In this document: piece by piece, positions 22,401 through 37,400 of the stretch | How positions within the stretch are numbered: the stretch's first letter is position 1 | Layout: every line of letters starts with the position of its first letter | Assembly: GCA_013397075.1 (NCBI GenBank) | Contig: VWZS01002241.1 | Span: forward strand, 124,001-188,000 | DNA: 64,000 nucleotides | Origin: Rhabdornis inornatus | Lineage: Eukaryota > Chordata > Aves > Passeriformes > Rhabdornithidae | Direction of reading: 5' to 3' | Made by a program: the position numbers and the translations under genes | The notes under the pieces: generated by a model | Databases searched by the model: none | What the model saw: the letters and a program-made list of their open reading frames with translations, nothing else | What the model was told of the DNA's origin: nothing

Positions 22401-25400
22401 GACCTGGAATGAAGGGGAACTAAAGCATCTGCAGTGCTTCCTCCTGCACTGGAGGAATGCATCTGGTTGGAATGACAGCCAGAGAAGAGCATGACAAGCA
22501 GAAGGAAAGAAAAAATGAAATAAATGAAGTCAGTGCTCTAAAGATTCCAGTGCCACCCCTATCACCTGACCTGTGTTAAGGTAGGACAGGAGGGTCATTC
22601 TCAGGAGAGACAGAAGTAAACCATCAAAGCCTCTCCATCTCCACACTCTGTTTCCTGGGGCAGGATGAGCTTTTCCATCAGGACTCACTTACCATCACCC
22701 TGCATGTCTGAAGTCCATAGTGTCAGGTTATCACGTAACAACTGCATGATAAGTGTAGAGTCCTTATAGCTTTCTTCACTCAGTGTATCCAGTTCTGCAA
22801 TAGCATCATCAAAAGCTGCTTTTGCCAACCTGCAATGACACAACAAAGATTTAACAAATATTGCTGACACAATCCAGAAGCACAACTTAACAGCAGTCAC
22901 TTTTGTGCTTTAAGCAACGTTTTACTCAGGAATATTGGTTTCATTAAACATTTCTACATCTTGCTTAAGGGCTGCTAAAAACTTAAGTGTAACCTGCAGT
23001 GACAAAAGATAAATGGTATTTGCTTCAAACATTGCCACTCTGTACATGCTCACAGGTCACAGAATCAGTGCCACCATCCCTTCCAGTTTGTGCAAGAGAT
23101 GTGAAATCACCTCACACCTTGGGCAGTTTACAGAGTTAACCTGAAAAGCTGCTGAACTGCCATTAGCTGATCAATTGAGGATTATCACTGTTCTGCTTCT
23201 CACACATGGCTCTGGACTCCAAAGAAAATGGTCATGCTGAAAATCTTGCAGTGAATTGACATCGACCAGAGCAAACATCAGCAGGAAGAAAGCAGGAAAA
23301 GCAGCTACCCGAGGAGCAAGACTTCTGGCTTGTCTGGTATTCACACAACATCCCCATACTCCCACTGTGGCAGTCACCACCTACCTGCAGGCACGATCAG
23401 GAGAATTAAGAATTTCATAGTAGAATACAGAGAAGTTGAGCGCAAGTCCTAAGCGGATGGGATGTGTTGGTGGGAGTTCTGTCATTGCAATGTCACTAGC
23501 AGCTTTGTAAGCCACCAAGCTGTTCTCTGCAGCCTCCTTCCTGTCATTTCCTGTGGCAAACTCAGCCAGATACCTATGGTAGTCCCCCTTCCTGAGAACA
23601 GAAACAGTAGCAAGTCAGTAATCCTTGCTTGCCCACCAGCCATTACATGAAAAGCTGAAATTAAAGTGTGTTTAGATATTCACACACCAAGCACTCTGCT
23701 GCTCAGCTACTGTCTACACAACACTGCACCAGCAGCTGAGGGAATTTTACACCAGCAGGACACACCTTATTTTCTTCTTTTTACTAAGCCCATGCAAAAT
23801 AAAAAAAACCCAAGCAGGGATTGTGATTTCTACATCAGCAACTCAATTTAAATTTTTGTTTCTTACATCTAAGAGCTGCACAACAGTGTATATTAAGTTT
23901 TCATTACAGCTACTAACTTCTGTCTCTATTTCAGGCCTTCCCTCCCAAGAAAGTACTTACATTTTGTAATAGAAAACCTTGGACTCGCCAGTGTTAGCTG
24001 CTGGAATGAGGTGTTTGTCCAGTACATCCAGAATGTCACAACAGATTAACTTCAGTTCAGTCTCAACCTAGTAAAAAAAAATAAAAATACAACAAAAAAT
24101 TAGAAGAGGTGAGCACTTTAAGAGTAACAGCTGTTTCAAAAGTACCCAAATATCAAACAGGTAACATCATGAAATTCCAAAGAGGGGTAGGACAGAAGAA
24201 AAATAAATAAAATTCAGCTGCTCCACAGGTGCATTAAGCAAAACAGTTCTGCACATTTAGCTGGCACACACAAGAGGCAGGGACTGATGGATGATGAAAT
24301 GTGGAACTGAAGAGTGGAACTGTAAATGCCTTGGAAGACAACTTGCTAAATCATTGCATTAAGTTTGTCTCAGGATATAATTCCTTACTGCAAGGCTTGC
24401 ACAACTCAATTCCTTCCATTTTTGATCCTGGAAGGCTGCCCTAAAAGTGGTAACAGCAAAGGGGACAATTTGAAGGTAATTAACACAAATCATCTCAACT
24501 CCATTATACCCAAAGTTAAATGGCACCTTCACAACAGTTTCTAGTGAGTCCTTGGAGGCAAAGCTCTAAAAATAGGGTCTTAAGACAAAAATCAGGGAGT
24601 ATCAGAACAGAATCAAGATGTGCCACATAAAGGTCAGATACAAGATGAAAACAAGCTCCAGAAGCAGGTGAAAAAGACAAAGCACATCAACTCAGCAAAA
24701 AAGCAGAAACCATCAACACTGACACTGAAATGTGTAGCCAAAAATACAGTATATAAAGCCTCATTTAAAAACAGATACTAGATTTGAATAATCTGAACTG
24801 AAAACAACAACCTTTATTTTTAACAGTTCCAAACATAAAGCAAGGTCTACGAGGTCAGGGTTTACCACAGAGATTTTCACACCTGCAAGTACAGAAACTG
24901 AGCACACCCAGAAAAGCTGAACCCTCTCCTCTGCCATCAGCATTGCCCAAACCAGACTGGCTCTGAACCTCCCACATCATTGCAGTGGGAGTGGTTGGTT
25001 TAATGCAGTCACCCATCCATAGCTGCTTTTTCATGATTTCACAGGAACTTGCACAGCTACAGCTGAAGAGAACTCTGGCTCAAGCTCATGTCATATGAAG
25101 GAGAGATTTCAAGCAAAGGTATTAAAGAAACTAGCAGGAACTGCAGGTCTTGGATCACAGGAGCAGCCCCACTCAGTCCATCATCCCTTCATATCCTCCC
25201 ACCCAAGCAATTGCTTTCCTTCTTTCTTTAAGCATTTTCCTTGCCATGTAATCCTTTTATCACCACACAGCTCCCAAACTATCAGGGTCTGTAACCACAG
25301 CAGTTATACCCAAAAGGTGTTAAAATTACAGATCCAAAATAAAACTGGCACATACACACATATACTGACTTGCACAAAGTAACAGATTTGCAAGAGTTCC

Positions 25401-28400
25401 TTTAGAGAAATTAACTGACAGCAAATTTCATGTACAAATGTCAGAATGCGCTGACATTCACAGGAAGAGTAAGATGCTCTACTTAATTACGTGACAAATA
25501 CTTAAGTAAGGTGCTGAAATATGGTCACTTAAGAAGCATCTACTTGATATATTCTTGGGCTACAAGAGCTATAAAACCTTTGGCCAGCAGTCAGTTCCTG
25601 CAAACTTCTTTCCTCTTGATCCTCTTTTTCAATGACTTCTTTTGCAGAGAGATCTTCAGCAAAACTGCAAAGAATTAAATCAGTTTCTAATCCTCTTTAG
25701 TTAAATAACCACACACGTACAAACTTCTATTTCATCTCAGACAGACCTTTCCCAGCTTTGCTTAAAGGATCAGTCACAGTTATCAGAGATCAGCTGCTGT
25801 CCAGGGCAATGGAAATGTCCTGAGCAAGCTTAGTTTAAAAAGATTTAATAAAAATCAAGGTGATTAAGAGTAAAACAAACAAAAAAAACCCCACAACAAA
25901 ACTAAAAGCTCTTGTACAAAAAGGATCTGTTCCAGAGTGACTCAGTGAGTACTTTCTACAAAGGGAGGATGGAGGAGAGCCTGGCAGCTGCCCCAAAATA
26001 CAGCCCAGGTTGGAAGTCAGAGCACTGGAAACACACATTCCACGTGCCACATCTCCAGAGCAGGAAGGGGAAGGTCAATACCTGTGCTATGCTGTGGGAA
26101 TGGATTTGGTTTGACTGCAAGGGAAGGAACTGCACTGTGTGCAGTCACACACCACTTCAGCTCCTCAAGGATGCAGAGCACAAGCCTCAATGTGCTCTCA
26201 TCAGGGATGCAGCCAGATGAGAAATTCAGGGGCTTTTGTGTGCCCAAATGGAGCCAGGAGAGCCTGTCTACAAAGCAGGCACATAAGTGGCATTTTCCCT
26301 CTTGGCTATGGACGTGCTTGGCTCCATGCAGTTGAAGTGGTTTGGGAAGAGGCACAGTCTGGTGTCCATCTCTCATTCCTGCCCAGTGCACGCTTCAGAC
26401 AAAGCCAGCCAAGCCCTGGCCTCCCAACACCTTCATCCCTCAAGCTCTGCCCAAAGTCAAGGGGGTGACTAGCTCAAAAGACTCCCAATGTGAGCCATGA
26501 GCTGAATTATAGTAAATACTGGCATACATCAAACCCAACAAAGAATTACTTTCACAGAAACTACTACAGAAAATTTCTGTTTCTACTGGAGCAGCATTCT
26601 ACAGCTGAGCAAGGTCACAGCTGCTTCTGGTGGCAGGTGAGAGATGTGTCTTTTAGAGATGCTGGCTCTCTCCAACTCCCCAGTGCTATAAACTCGGCCA
26701 TGCTGGCCCCCAGACATGGCTTGCGGAAGAAGGTTTGTTTGGTTGGGGTTTTTTTTTCCTTCTTCAGAGCGTTTCAAGTCTGAGAAAGGTTTTCCCAACA
26801 CTGCACTTACTCTGGAAAATGCCACAATAGGCAGAATTTGTTGACGAGGGAATCATAATGACCAGAATTCTGCTGGAAGCTGTTTCTTCAGGGAAATACT
26901 GAGCAAAATAGGGCAATGACAGTGTTGAGCAGTGACAGGGAGCAGCAGCATCCAAACCTTTGCCATGTTCCTCAGGCCCTTCCTGCTCCCAGGCCATCCT
27001 GCCAAACCCATTCACACACTCAGAGCAGATGCCAACCCATGTTAAATCTCCCAGCAGCTACTAACAGATCTGGCTTTCAGCTACAGATGATGTGCAGGAA
27101 CCTCTGGTACAACTTCCTGTGGAGCTGGACAGACACAGCCACCCTTTCTCCAGTATGGAACCAATGACAGTGGCTCAGTGCACTGCTCCCTCTCAGGATT
27201 TAACAGCTGAACACCCTGCTGGGCATAACACTGACTTCATGAGGCCTCTCCATCTCTTCAGACACCTCAAGCACTCCAAACTTTTACTTCTTGCACCCCA
27301 GTCCATCCAGAATGGCACATGTCCTTTACAAAGAGAGATGCACAATAAAGGCTGTTTCTGGAGTCCTTTCAAAATCAGGAAAAAAAATCTTTTCATCATT
27401 AAAGATGTTTGGCAGAAGATGATAACCACCCACAAAACCCTGTGCAAAAGAACCTGGAAGCACACAATGTAAAACAAATTTAATTACTGCATAGCTGTTG
27501 TCTTGTTTCCTATGTTCTGTTAGGAGATTGCAGACACCCATCAAAAAAAGGTTATTTGGGACTGTATGTAACTGGCAGAGTCTCATCCCATCAGCATGCC
27601 AGCATAAAATTAGAAACTCCCAACTTTAACAATTCCATGGAGCAACAGAAACCCTGTGAGTCAACAAAAAGTAGTCCAGAGCCATTTCTGGGAGAAGATT
27701 TCCAAGCCAACATCATTTCCATTGCTGGTATATGAATCAGTGCCAGGTGATATAACAGACTCCACTGTTTCTCTGGAAGTGAAGATGTGAGCCATGTGGA
27801 GGCACTTGTCCTCAAATAATGGAGATGAAGTGTCTCCAGAAATGTGTGGGATTTAAATAGTAAGGGAGCATGCCTGCTCTGTGCTAAACCATCATTTAGG
27901 GCAGGGGGAAGAACAACTCACTAAGAGCTGGAGGTTTCATTAGCCCTTACCAATGAAAGTCAGAGCTTGCTGCAAGTTCTCCATTTTAGGTAAAGCTGCA
28001 CACACTGACTAAGTCAGCATGAAGTTATGTTGGATCAATTTTTCCCCCTCTCTTCAGAGAGAGGAAACAGCAAGGCCCTGGAGGTTGCTGCACACGCAAG
28101 TTTCACAGCTGGCATGACCATGACATCCCCAGGAGCATGGAGTGACAAAAGACAAGGAGCCAAGAGGAGCACTGAAGAGCCTCCCTCCTCCAGGGAAATT
28201 TCAAATCTTAATGTTTTGAACTCTCTACAACAGAGAACTGGAATCATAGAAAGTGTCACTGTATGATACTTTTATGGGAAGTGGAAGCTTAACAATCAAA
28301 CACCTCCTTTAAGAGAGTTAATTAAAAAAAGAAGTTGCTTGTGGTCAGTCAGGTAGAGGGGGAGGAATGAGATCTCCTGAGCAGGTGCAGCCTCACACCT

Positions 28401-31400
28401 GATAAGCAGGGAAGTACCAGTGCAGCTCAAATGCCTGGCAGAGCTGTTGATGCACAGAGGCTCTGATGAGCCTGCTGCCCTTCCGAGTGTTTACACAGAA
28501 ACGCCACAGCTCTCCCCTTCACCCAGAGATTGACTCTCCAGATAAGGAACAAGCTCCAGCCTTGCAAAGCTGCCACCCTATTCCAGGTCAGCACAGCACA
28601 GGCAATCTGGAACATCAGGCAGTTTATGGCAAGGGGACCAGAACTAAATGACATTTTGCTGTAACTCCATCTTACCATTTGCCGATATTCCCGAATCATT
28701 TTTAATTTGTCTTCTCCACCTTTGTTTTCTTCTTTCTGTTCAATGCTGCTGATTATTCTCCAAGAAGCTCTCCTGGCTCCAATCACGTTTTTATATGCAA
28801 CAGAAAGCAGGTTTCTTTCTTCCACTGTCAACTCCACATCCATTCCAGCCACTTTCTTCATTGATTCAACCATTTCTAGGAGGAAAAGGTCAGGCAATTA
28901 TTCTCACACCTGAAGCATCTTTCAAATCATTCAGTACAAGCTGTACATTAATGAGACCATAGGAAATTAGCTCCCTCCTCCTTTAATCCACTACTCCTCA
29001 CTTTCATCCTGGAGTGTTCCAAACAAATCAGCACACACACAAAGGAAGTATCTGATGTTCATCTGGTATTTTACAAGGGTTCCAAAAAATTCTTTAAAGG
29101 TAGTTGAGCTTTTGGTTTGGGTTTTTGTTTGTTTGCTTTTTTAAAGACAGACAAAAAGGGTGTAGCAGCAAGAACATTTTGCCACAGTGGGTAACAGCTT
29201 TGAGCACAATCCTACAGGAGTGTGTGCTCTCCAGAGTGCTTTGGAGAAAGCACAGAACAGTGAAAAAACATGAGCAAATGTGATCTGGCTCTTGGCACAG
29301 TCAGGATAAAACTAAGCAGCAATTACAGGATGCTCCACTGATTTGTCAACTGGAACACAGTGTAGTGCGGTAATTAACAATAATATAAAATCCAGATTTG
29401 CATAAAATCCAGATTTGTAGAGATGTATGAGTACTGTCACCAGAAAAGTGAGTCAAAACTGCAAGATGAACCTCCCAAAGAAAAATTTGGTGCTTGGAGC
29501 GGTAACAAAAAATTCATCCTGAGTGTACCCACAGCAACCATACACACCCATGCCAAGCAGCCATTTACACTGAAAAGAAGCACACAAAATATGAATTAAT
29601 GTATATTTATATTTGAAGCCTGTTGAAAAGTATTTCTAAGCCTGAGGTTAAAACAATCATTACCAAAAGCAGCTTTCCTACACCCCAGTGGAAGCAAAGA
29701 CTGAACTACTTAAGGAAGGTTATAACCCTTTCATTACCTAACCACACTGGGATTATTCAGGACACATTAGAAGAACAGTGTTAAATACACAAATGAAGCT
29801 CACCTATCTTTTTTCCCCTCAGCCCTAAACAGCTACTTCAGCAAGGGAGACTGTAGGCTCCCTGGCAGGAACAGTGTTATCAGTCTCCAACAGGTCTCCA
29901 TATGTGGAGGCTAAAATTTTATGGTGGCTCTATTTTTATCAGCAGATTGTGCTTCTCCAAAACACATCAAGTAACAAAAAATCCACCAAGGATTTGATAA
30001 AATTTGTTGAAAACATTACCCTGCAATTGCAAAATGGTGAGCTGCATCTGCTGAAGATTCTGAGAGCTGCCCTAGAACACTCCACGTTTACACAATTAAT
30101 ATTAACATAAACAAGTAATTTAAGCCAGCTAAGTTACAGGCTATATAATATAGCTACAATTTGCTACTTAAATAAATAAAGTACTGTGATTTATTTCCTG
30201 AAGGATGACCCTACCATCCCATTCATACAAAGAGTCTACTTAAAAGCTGTGAATTTTTTAAATTATGCAAATTAAGCCATCTCATATTTTGAAGTTTATT
30301 AAAACAACAGAGCTACACCCAAGACAAGATGCTTGACAGTTCTTGTGGACAAAAATGAAATCAGGAATTGAGACTTGCAGTCTCCACGACCTGGGTATCT
30401 TCGTCAAGCTCCAGCAAAAAATGCAGGTCTTGTTTTTAAACCTAATATTTGACTGCCTTCAAAGAAGCAACCCACAGGTTATAGAAGATGCTGCTTTGTT
30501 TTTTATTTTTTTTTAACAGTTTCTATTATTGTGCTTTATCCACTGGGATTAAATACACAGCACTTCAGTCATACTCCTGGATGTACACAATGCTTTTACA
30601 GAAAATCTGCCTTTAATGAAGACAACAGAAATCTATTCACACTTATTTCACAGAACAATGGTATACATGGAATTATTTGTCCAGAAGTGTGGAGGCTGAG
30701 GAACACGAACAGCAACAGCTTTCAAGATCTTCTGCCCTGTATTAGGAAATTGCAACAACTGGGGCAAAAGGGGCACTTTTATCAACTGTTCTACAGGCTT
30801 CCTTCACCATCTCTTCCCTAGAAGCACATTTGTCTAGTGTGAAAATTTAAAATAAAAAACTATACACAAGACTTGCTGTTCCCAGTAAATGAGTAGCTGT
30901 TTTCGGTGTACATTCAATCACATCATTACCAATTTAATCAACTGCTTGGCTTCTGCAGGACTTGATCTATTACCAGTGTGAAGATCTACAAGCCCTTGAA
31001 GCAGAGGTTTCAACACCTCTGTGCACTGGAGGATAAACTCAGTTTAGCTGAGCAATAGCTGGTACCAAGCCAAACCCAAAACCCTGCCCTACAAGGAGCT
31101 CCTGTGTCAGTGCTTGAGCCCTGATGCATCTCCTCAGTTTGCAGGCAAAGGAGCTCATTAACCACCCTCCTGCAGAGCCACAACCACAGAAACAAGGAGA
31201 CAAAGGAGAACAGGCACCTGCTCACAACTACTCCTACCAGCAAACAGCCCTTATCACACAACATTATTATGACTGAGTTGTTAATAAGTTAAATAGAGTC
31301 CCTGACAAGTGACAGTCACTGGGAACAGGATGCTGGGGGATGGGGGAGCACCTCGGGTTCCTCCATTTGTTCTGAAGCACAAAACCCTCAGCCTCAGCAC

Positions 31401-34400
31401 CCCTGACACTGGGTACACAACCTCCCAACACCCTGACAACAGGAACTGAAAGGTCTCCTATACAAAATCTTAATCCTGTCACTAGGTAACCACAGAACCA
31501 CAGATGAGAATCCAACTCATAAACAACTGTCTTACCGAAAGAGAAAACATTTATCAGTCGTTTATCAGTCTATCCACAAAGCTGTTGGAGAAAAAGGTTT
31601 CTAGTCTAGTGAAAAGCCCAAATTTACTTACAAATACAAGAATCTGGGCTGATATTTCAACAAGACAAAATATTATGCACATACCTCGGTCTTCCATGGT
31701 AAAGCCATAATCCAGCCCTGAAAACTGAAGCCTGATGAAAAATCTTAAGAACACAGGCAGTACAAAAGCAAGGGGACAACATATCTGTATCTCCTCCAAC
31801 AGAAAACAAAAATAAAGCCATCTACACCTGCTAACAGAACAAATATTTTTTATTCTAACTGCAATTTTACCTATCTGGAAGTTTCTACAAGGAGGTAGAA
31901 AGCTCAGAGATCATTCAAGACAAAACACAAGTCTGAGATTACACTTCATTAAGGAGGATTACTGCAGTTATAACAACTCATTGCATGCAAAATCCAGAGA
32001 TGCTGGATTATGGAAAATGCAGTGTTATGCAGATTCAGAGAGACACAGGCTGGATTTAAGTGGTTAAGTTCCAGCCTCTCAGCTGATTGTGGTCATCACC
32101 TTATTATGCTAGTCAGATCATGCCCCTATCAGAGCAGGAAATCCCCAAAATGTAAATTGTGGAAGGAGAGGGGAATATTCTGGAGAATGACATGCTTGCC
32201 CTAGATTTAGATCCTTCTCCAAGCACCTGCTGTTGGTTAAGAAATATCACAACACACAGACACTGTCTGATCAGGTTTTTATATTCTTAAGGAAAAGCTG
32301 AGACTCCAAACAACTGCCTAAGGTACTACAAATCTGTAATGATGCCCAGGCCATTTTTTAGGTTCCTTTATTCTACTACTGTCATTAAAATGCTGGCTCC
32401 CCACTGCAAACCCTGCTGAGTCACCACCAGCCACCAGGAGGGACACACAGGCACAGCCTGGAAAGCACAAAGGGCTGGGACAGAGGCAGCCACCTACAAA
32501 AGGTTGGTGGAACAGCAAGGTGCATGGTTTGGGATTGGGGTTTAAAGTAAAGATAAAGAACAAGCCTTACTCTAAGCTAAAAAGTCATGGGGAAGTTTAC
32601 AAGTGTTGAGAAACACATGCTTGATAAGCATCCTTAGGGGCCAAGCCATGGAACAAACGGCACAACTGGTAAGGTCACAAAATAATGATTGCCTCTTGAA
32701 CAGAGACAAATGAGAAGCTAGGTATCTGTTGCATCTTAAACTCTAGAAATCCAGAAAACACGGGGGAACTGCAATATCCCTAGGTAAGGAAATAAGGAAA
32801 TGGGTGATGTACAGCAAATTTAGTGAGAAGACTGAAAACCTCCCCAATATAGGTTACAAAACAAGAAACAGCAGACTCTACCAAGGGAATAGCCAGAATC
32901 TGGCAGTTCTATCAAAATCTGTGCTTGTAACAGAAACCACTTGGCCTAAACAAAGGTTGGTGCACTAAAGAAAACTTGTAAGGGGAAATCTACAGCGTTT
33001 GTAACTTCTAGTTCACTGCCTGAGTCTCACTAACCAGGATGCTACAGGGTCAGATTTTTTTGTGACTTTAAACATACACAGAATCTCCTTTAGCCTTACT
33101 CCCAGAGTAACTCCTCCTTGCCTCCACACACATGCATAAACTGTAAGAATTTCAACCTTACCACAGGAAAAAACAAGAGCTAGAAAATCTCTTAGTGGTG
33201 TGCCTCCCTTCCAAAAGAGGAACTACTTAAGAGAGAAAGCTTATTAAAATAAAAACAGAAAAAGAACTTGTTGAGTAAATGTAGGATGAAGATGATGTAA
33301 TGGTAATAATACTCAAATCAAAATGAACCTTAAGAGAACCCAGAAAGTTGAATTCTTATCTATTAAGCAATGAAGAGCAGAAGCAGTGTCTTAACCCTCC
33401 ATTTAGCAGCAGCAGAACATCAGCAAACGGAAGTTGTGTTTTAAATTTAATCTTTTCTATTGCCCTTATCTAAGGGCAATAAAGCAAACAAAGATCTTCA
33501 AGCTTCTAAGCTGCTACTCAGTACCTACTTCAGCATTTTAGGAGCTATAAAAGCTGCAAATGAGCATCCTGTGAGCTGTGAGGAGGTGAAGAACACAGCA
33601 GAAAAAACAAGTTTTTCCTTGTGTCCACCACAGATGATCACACACCATAAACACTATCCAGAGACTCAGCACAAGTGTTAGTCTTGCACTTGTTCATTCT
33701 TGCAATGAACAAAAGATGATCAGGAACAAGTCACAAGAACTTGAAGTATCTGACCCTAAACTGTTGTGTGTAACCTCTCAGTCAGGACATCAATAGCAGC
33801 AGCAAACACAAACTGTTTTACACTGTTCATGTAAGAAGGGTTCCAGCAGACACTCAAAGGGACCCTCAAAACCATGAGCCTAACACTCACTAGGGGTCAA
33901 GTTAATGGGAATTACATTTAAAAATCCCTGGAATGAGTGGGTATATGCATAAACATTGCACTGTAGAGCATGGCCTTCCATTATGCCTCACAAATCTACT
34001 GGAATGCTTTGAACAAGTGAAGCACGTGGACAAGGAAGACATAATTGGAATAGTCTACCTGGATTTCCCAAAGGCATTTGACAAGGTCCCTCACACAAGG
34101 TTCTTTAAGGAACTCAACTGCCATGGGATAGGAAGGGAAGTCCTCACATGGATAAACACTTGGCTGAAAGACAGGAAACAGGGTATGAATATGAGACTCA
34201 AGTGTTGAGAACAGAGAAATCCCACCAGGGGAATGACAAGGGATCTGGGCTGGGAAGCGGGCTAACATTTCTCAGTGAGCCACAGAAACAGAAGCAAGTA
34301 AGAAGCACTAACTTAGTAGCAGCAAACTCCTAGGAACAAACACGAGAAGAACTGTAACAATAGGGGCCAGTGTATTTTCTTCAGTAAGAGATGAATGTAA

Positions 34401-37400
34401 CTGTGCAGATCAATGCCTACAGACTGCACTTCCCACAGCTACACACCTCCACCTAGCATCAGTGGGCACCACCCTACTCACTACACTGATGAACTCCAAA
34501 TTCAACCAAGTGGAAGTTCAGCTCCTCTTTCCATCCACTAGGAACTCCTCTAAACACACTCTGACACTGCCTGCATAAGGTTTTTCTGTTCTCTTAGGGA
34601 ATCCTGTGTTTGGCAAGGAGGACTCCAGAGATGGCTGAACCCATCCCCGTTGATTCCCTCCTGCCACCTCAACACCCCTCTCTGGCTCATTCAGGTCACC
34701 AGCTCAGACAACTACTACTCACAGGGAAAAAAATTAATCTTGTTTCTAATTTAGAGAACTGAACTGGTTCTAAGGGTCAGACCAGAATTCAAGCAAGAAT
34801 GAGAAGCATTCCACACTTATCACAATGTACCCATTTTACACAAATGAGCACAGAAGAACCTAACAGGTGGATTCCCAGTTGAGACAACCAACAGGCAGAA
34901 GAAGAAAAAAAATACCAAATAATATCCAACCTGACTTGATGATGGTTTTGCGGACAAAGCAGAGGGTTATACTGCTACTCCTTGTGTAAGGTTTGTAACA
35001 GCTGGTGCAGTCAAAACCCTTCCAAAACAGACAGCATGACTCTGCAATAAACAGTCCTGCACCTTTACACACTTGGAGAAACACAAGTTAGGGCCAAGTT
35101 ATCCAAGCAACAGTGGGATTTTCTGCATAACCAATTGTATGGTCTACCTCAAGTCCCTCTTGCAACAAAAATATTTTTAATTTTTCCTGTAATTTCTTCA
35201 TGCTGCGGACATTTACTTTCCTAAATCAAGAGGATTTCCCCACTATTTCTAACAAACATTTCAGCTTGAAAGCAAACATCTCAAGCCTGGGCCTCATAAA
35301 TCTCTCCCCCTGACTGAGATCTGCTACTGAGCAATCCTGTAACACTGGACACCAGTTCAGCTTCTGGGCTCCTTGCAGAGGACCTCACCATCCAATTGTA
35401 GAATTCTGCCTCCTTTGTCCGCTCCTGGTACCTCAGGAAATTCAAGAAGGCCATTACAGACAAAGGCCCTCTCACACAACTCCTCATAATCACAAGCCAA
35501 TTTATGTCCCAGCATGTACAACTCCCTCTTAAAAACGTACAGTCTTACTCCTTTAGCACTGTCTTGCCCATATTTTAACTCTTGGATTCCCTACAATTCT
35601 TAGGGATATGCTGAGATTTTTCTGCCTTTTAGCTCAGAGACAGCAGTCACACCCCACATCACTACACCAGTAAGACCTTTAACACACAGGGTAAGTGATA
35701 ACAATTAACAGGGAGAGGAATCCAAAAAACTGAAGTGTGCTTGATATCTGCTTGAAAGAGACCAATCCTCTGCAAACCAAAATTAATATGCAACTTGAAT
35801 TCTAATTTGTGACTTATTGATTCCTCATTAGGCTGTAAGCTGAAGACCTGTTACTAGGAGACAGTTCTTCCTAAAAAGGGTTCAAATCTTGAACTGAACC
35901 CACTGCTGCACACATTCCTGCCTTCGTGATAAAGACATTTCCTTGACAGACAATTTCTAAAGACAAAGGGAACCAGCTGTTAGCCTGCTGTGCTGGGAGG
36001 CACAGACCTGTCATGGGTGGGCTCGTTGCTCTCCTCACCTGTACCTTGACCTATTCTCTGGTTTTGAGGGGGGAAAACCTCACCTATTTCACCTCACCCA
36101 AGAAATGTACTTCAAGACTTGTACAAAGCAGCTGTTGGAATTATCTGCTCACAGTCTGCCTTGAGCCACAGGGTGCTCCTCACCTGAAACAAAGGCCTTC
36201 CCAGCTTCCACAAAAAGGAACTGGTTTCAATATTCAGCAGCAGTCTACAGGAGTTCTCTACATCCTTTTGATATAAGGAGCTCCACAGTATCACTTACTC
36301 CAATTGTTTTCCAAAAAAGGAGTCCATTTAGTTATATATTATTCTACCAATAAGGAACAGCAGAGAGTGAGATTTCTCACCAAGCTTCCTGTACTGCCAG
36401 TAAGCTTCCTGGCATTTTGAGATTTGCCATAACATGCCTAAGCAGATCTGTGAAGATAGTCAAGACACCCAAATCTCTTAATATATCTCTGGAGATCAGG
36501 GTTTAAGTGCTACTTACACTGCAAAAGTACCTAGAAAGTTGTCCTCTTAATCTGGGCCACCATCCTGAGGACAGCACAGGACTAGATTCCCAACTGCTCA
36601 CAAATGCAGCTCCCAAGACTTCAGAAATTCCCTAAGTGGGTCAGCTAAGTAACACCAAAGAAGACTCAGTTGCATGCCCACCATAAGTGCTGTTATAATT
36701 GCCATGAGCCATACATAAATAGCAACCCACCACTCTTCCAGTCTCCAGGAGAAAGATGGGACAGAAGTTTACATTTATCCTAATGCTGAACACAAGAAAA
36801 TTGTCAAACTCATATTCGAATTACCCAAGGGACTTGTATTCCAGTGTATCTGTAGCCAGTACTTACCATCACCCCATTTTATATGGGCCAATTAATAACT
36901 GTGGCCTTATAATTGTGCACCTCAAAGATCAAACTGAGAAGCAAAATTAGGAGTAGCTTACTCTTTTCTTATATTGCTTCTCAAATCACTTTTTTCACAG
37001 AATTATTCAGCAGTCTCAGCTATGATCTTGGCAGAACTGCATTATTTCTCATAAACAAGAACAAATTATGCCAATCATTCTTAATTGTTTCAGCTAAACA
37101 AGAACACAGAATTAAATGATAAAACAGTATCTACAGTACATTTTCTTCCAGGCCATGGACACAAGAGAAGTGAAGATGCATTTAGAGCAGCTGGCAAAAT
37201 TAGAGGGTGCATCTTAAATTATGTTCACCCAACTTGATTCCTACAAACTCTGGAAATCCAAAACCCACAGCACTGATTTAACAACAGAACTTTAGGTTCC
37301 GTGCTCCCTCCTAAAAACAAGTCTCATGCGCATTCAGAACCAATGCAGCACAACAAGTCTCTTACATTTTGCTCTGGGCTGCTTGCAAACATTCATGGTA

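Noticed and set aside
33933..34208. A functional host gene encoding a reverse-transcriptase-like protein
   Set aside because: Only motif A and part of the fingers are present, without the catalytic Asp-Asp motif; it cannot be an active polymerase.
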